A stretch of 64,000 nucleotides of DNA from Bacteroidales bacterium (GTDB lineage Bacteria; Bacteroidota; Bacteroidia; Bacteroidales; UBA4417), in the NCBI GenBank assembly GCA_030654075.1, contig JAURYB010000020.1, positions 1 through 64,000 of the forward strand, in the 5' to 3' direction. A program made the position numbers and the translations under genes. The notes under the pieces are model-generated. The model worked only from the letters and a program-made list of their open reading frames with translations, did not search any database and was not told the DNA's origin. Shown here in pieces: positions 62,523-64,000 of the stretch (position 1 is the stretch's first letter; every line of letters begins with the position of its first letter).

Positions 62523-63970
62523 GTTCCATGCAGAATAAAGTTCAGTTTGTGTTGAACGACAAGATCGTTTCGGTTGATTTTAATTCAAATCCTGAATGGA
62601 CGCCAACCACAACGGTACTCAACTACCTGCGTTCGTTTCCTTCTCATAAAGGCGTGAAAGAAGGCTGTGCCGAAGGCGATTGCGGAGCCTGTTCGGTGGT
62701 TATTGCCGAAAATTACGGAGGTAAGCTTATGTACAAAACGATCGACAGCTGCCTTGTTTTCCTGCCCATGATCCATGGCAAACAATTGATAACAGTCGAA
62801 AACCTCGCCGACTCAGGCAAACTGCATCCTGTTCAGCAGGAAATGGTAAATCAGAACGGAAGCCAGTGTGGATATTGTACTCCGGGAGTTGTAATGTCAC
62901 TTTTTGGTTTATATAAAAATCATCACAATCCTGAAAGGGAAGTAATCGAAGACGCGCTCACGGGAAACCTTTGCCGATGCACAGGCTATCAGCCAATCAT
63001 TAAAGCAGCCGAACATGCATGTTCCTGCGTGGATACCGATAAATTTAAGATTCACGAAGCAAAAATTGTTGAGCTTCTGGATGAAATATACCGGGATAAA
63101 TCCACTATTGAAATAAATACCCCTGCCCAGAATTATTACAAACCCTTGACTTTGCCCGACGCGCTTGCTTTGAGACGGAAATACCCGCACGCGACCATCG
63201 TAAGCGGAGCCTCGGATACAGCCCTCAGGCAGACCAAGAAAAGAGAACTGTTAGCCGAAATTCTTGATGTTTCAGATATAGCTGAACTTAAATATTTTGT
63301 TGAAGAAGAATACGTTTACAAAATCGGTTCCGGCTTAAACCTGGAACAGCTGAAATTGTATTCCACTGAAAAGCTTCCGGCTTTACACAAAATGCTACAG
63401 ATTTTCGGGTCACTTCAAATCAGGAACCTGGCCACCATAGGAGGGAATATCGGCTCCGCTTCACCCATAGGCGATACATTGCCTCTGCTTATTGCTTACA
63501 AGGCAAAAGTAAAAGTGCAGTCATTGGATTCGGAAAGACTGGTAAACCTGGAAGATTTTATCAAAGGATACCGCTTAACGGATATTCGTAACGACGAATT
63601 GATTACCGCGGTTTATCTCCCGAAACTTCCTCCCGATACATTCGTGCGTTCCTACAAAGTGTCGAAGCGCAAAGACCTGGATATTTCGACCGTCAGCGGC
63701 GGATTTTCGGTACAGCTGGAAGGCGGACATGTGAAAGAAATTATTCTCGCCTTTGGCGGTATGGCCGACCGGCCAAAACGTGCTTCCGAAACAGAGCGTT
63801 ATCTCCTGTGGAAACCCTGGACCAGGTCAAATGCGGAACATGCCATGAAAATACTCCTTCATGAGTTCACTCCCCTGAGTGACGCCCGCGCCGGCGCTGA
63901 ATACCGAAAACTTGTTGCCGGCAATCTCCTGTTAAAATTCTATACGGAAACTTCAACTCCCGGGCTATGA
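62519..63970 (+). CDS. xdhA: Xanthine dehydrogenase small subunit (2Fe-2S and FAD)
   Basis: 483 residues. Two [2Fe-2S] clusters: C50, C55, C58 and C78 (plant-type), and C117, C120, C152, C154 (CGYC...CRC). The FAD-binding domain (about 205-370) has TIVSGASDT and NLATIGGNIGSASPIGD; a CO_deh_flav_C domain ends the protein. Matches XdhA-type enzymes, which oxidise hypoxanthine/xanthine to urate. The start ATG is inside the xdhC stop (ATGA) and the stop overlaps the next start the same way. Confidence 0.94.
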   Translation: MSSMQNKVQFVLNDKIVSVDFNSNPEWTPTTTVLNYLRSFPSHKGVKEGCAEGDCGACSVVIAENYGGKLMYKTIDSCLVFLPMIHGKQLITVENLADSGKLHPVQQEMVNQNGSQCGYCTPGVVMSLFGLYKNHHNPEREVIEDALTGNLCRCTGYQPIIKAAEHACSCVDTDKFKIHEAKIVELLDEIYRDKSTIEINTPAQNYYKPLTLPDALALRRKYPHATIVSGASDTALRQTKKRELLAEILDVSDIAELKYFVEEEYVYKIGSGLNLEQLKLYSTEKLPALHKMLQIFGSLQIRNLATIGGNIGSASPIGDTLPLLIAYKAKVKVQSLDSERLVNLEDFIKGYRLTDIRNDELITAVYLPKLPPDTFVRSYKVSKRKDLDISTVSGGFSVQLEGGHVKEIILAFGGMADRPKRASETERYLLWKPWTRSNAEHAMKILLHEFTPLSDARAGAEYRKLVAGNLLLKFYTETSTPGL

Positions 63971-64000
63971 GAACTGCGGATCTTAAACACGACAGCGCCA
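63967..64000 (+). CDS. xdhB: Start of xanthine dehydrogenase large subunit, cut by window edge
   Basis: ATG at 63967 overlaps the xdhA stop (ATGA). Only the first 11 codons are present (MRTADLKHDSA); the molybdopterin-binding subunit should continue beyond the right edge. Called from gene order and overlap, not from the residues, which are too few to identify alone. Confidence 0.6.
   Translation, partial: MRTADLKHDSA

Noticed and set aside
1-64000. tRNA, rRNA or insertion sequence
   Set aside because: I looked in the gaps above 300 bases and saw no cloverleaf, rRNA or transposase signature; a tRNAscan/Rfam run would be needed to exclude small RNAs.

Overview
The window is chromosomal DNA of a member of the Bacteroidota, probably a Bacteroidia / Marinilabiliales-like lineage. 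Evidence for this: several start regions carry the Bacteroidota -7 element TAnnTTTG; the gliding/type IX secretion genes gldE and gldD follow ssb; one surface protein ends in a type IX secretion (T9SS) sorting domain; there is a carboxypeptidase-regulatory-domain TonB receptor and a PadR-PspC pair. I saw no rRNA, tRNA, CRISPR array, transposase or phage structural gene. Most of the window is ordinary core and metabolic DNA, and many intergenic gaps are filled with degenerate short-period repeats.

Layout. 0-4 kb: a 47-bp tandem repeat, two ABC-2 permeases, a butyrate-kinase-family protein and a small membrane protein. 4.2-8 kb: a repeat-rich gap, a Cys-cluster protein, an acetyltransferase and a secreted family 47 glycoside hydrolase (class I alpha-mannosidase), a family rare in bacteria. 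8-11 kb: ssb-gldE-gldD. 11-13.5 kb: cysD-cysN (sulfate activation). 13.6-14.1 kb: remnant of an AAA ATPase/nuclease gene. 14.2-20 kb: secreted C69 dipeptidase, a membrane coiled-coil protein, an extended SDR and an orphan AAA ATPase with a palindrome upstream. 20-25.7 kb: tyrS and the glycerol set glpD-glpK-glpF. 25.8-34.3 kb: mutY, S9 peptidase, OPT transporter, KilA-N protein and pepT (a peptide-use theme). 34.4-41 kb: a leucine-rich-repeat T9SS cargo, PadR-PspC and an AsmA-like protein. 41-47.4 kb: a LytS/LytTR-type two-component pair, a quinone-reductase-like flavoprotein, an SDR and a TonB receptor.

47.8-59.0 kb is the most interesting part. Nine genes on one strand encode thiolase, an acetoacetyl-CoA-type reductase, a Na+/solute symporter, a class I-like CoA-transferase, two tandem ketoacyl-synthase-III-like proteins, a lipoprotein, an outer-membrane porin-like barrel and a lipoprotein alpha/beta hydrolase. 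They look like a route that releases, imports, CoA-activates and breaks down a short 3-hydroxy/3-keto acid. Both KASIII-like proteins keep the catalytic Cys. The first has Thr and Tyr where FabH has His and Asn; the second keeps His but has His in place of Asn. That suggests a specialised, possibly heterodimeric acyl-transfer enzyme whose reaction I cannot name.

59-64 kb: a helical-repeat protein of unknown function, a DUF2202 ferritin-like protein and a translationally coupled xdhC-xdhA-xdhB operon (molybdenum hydroxylase, probably purine oxidation) that runs off the right edge.
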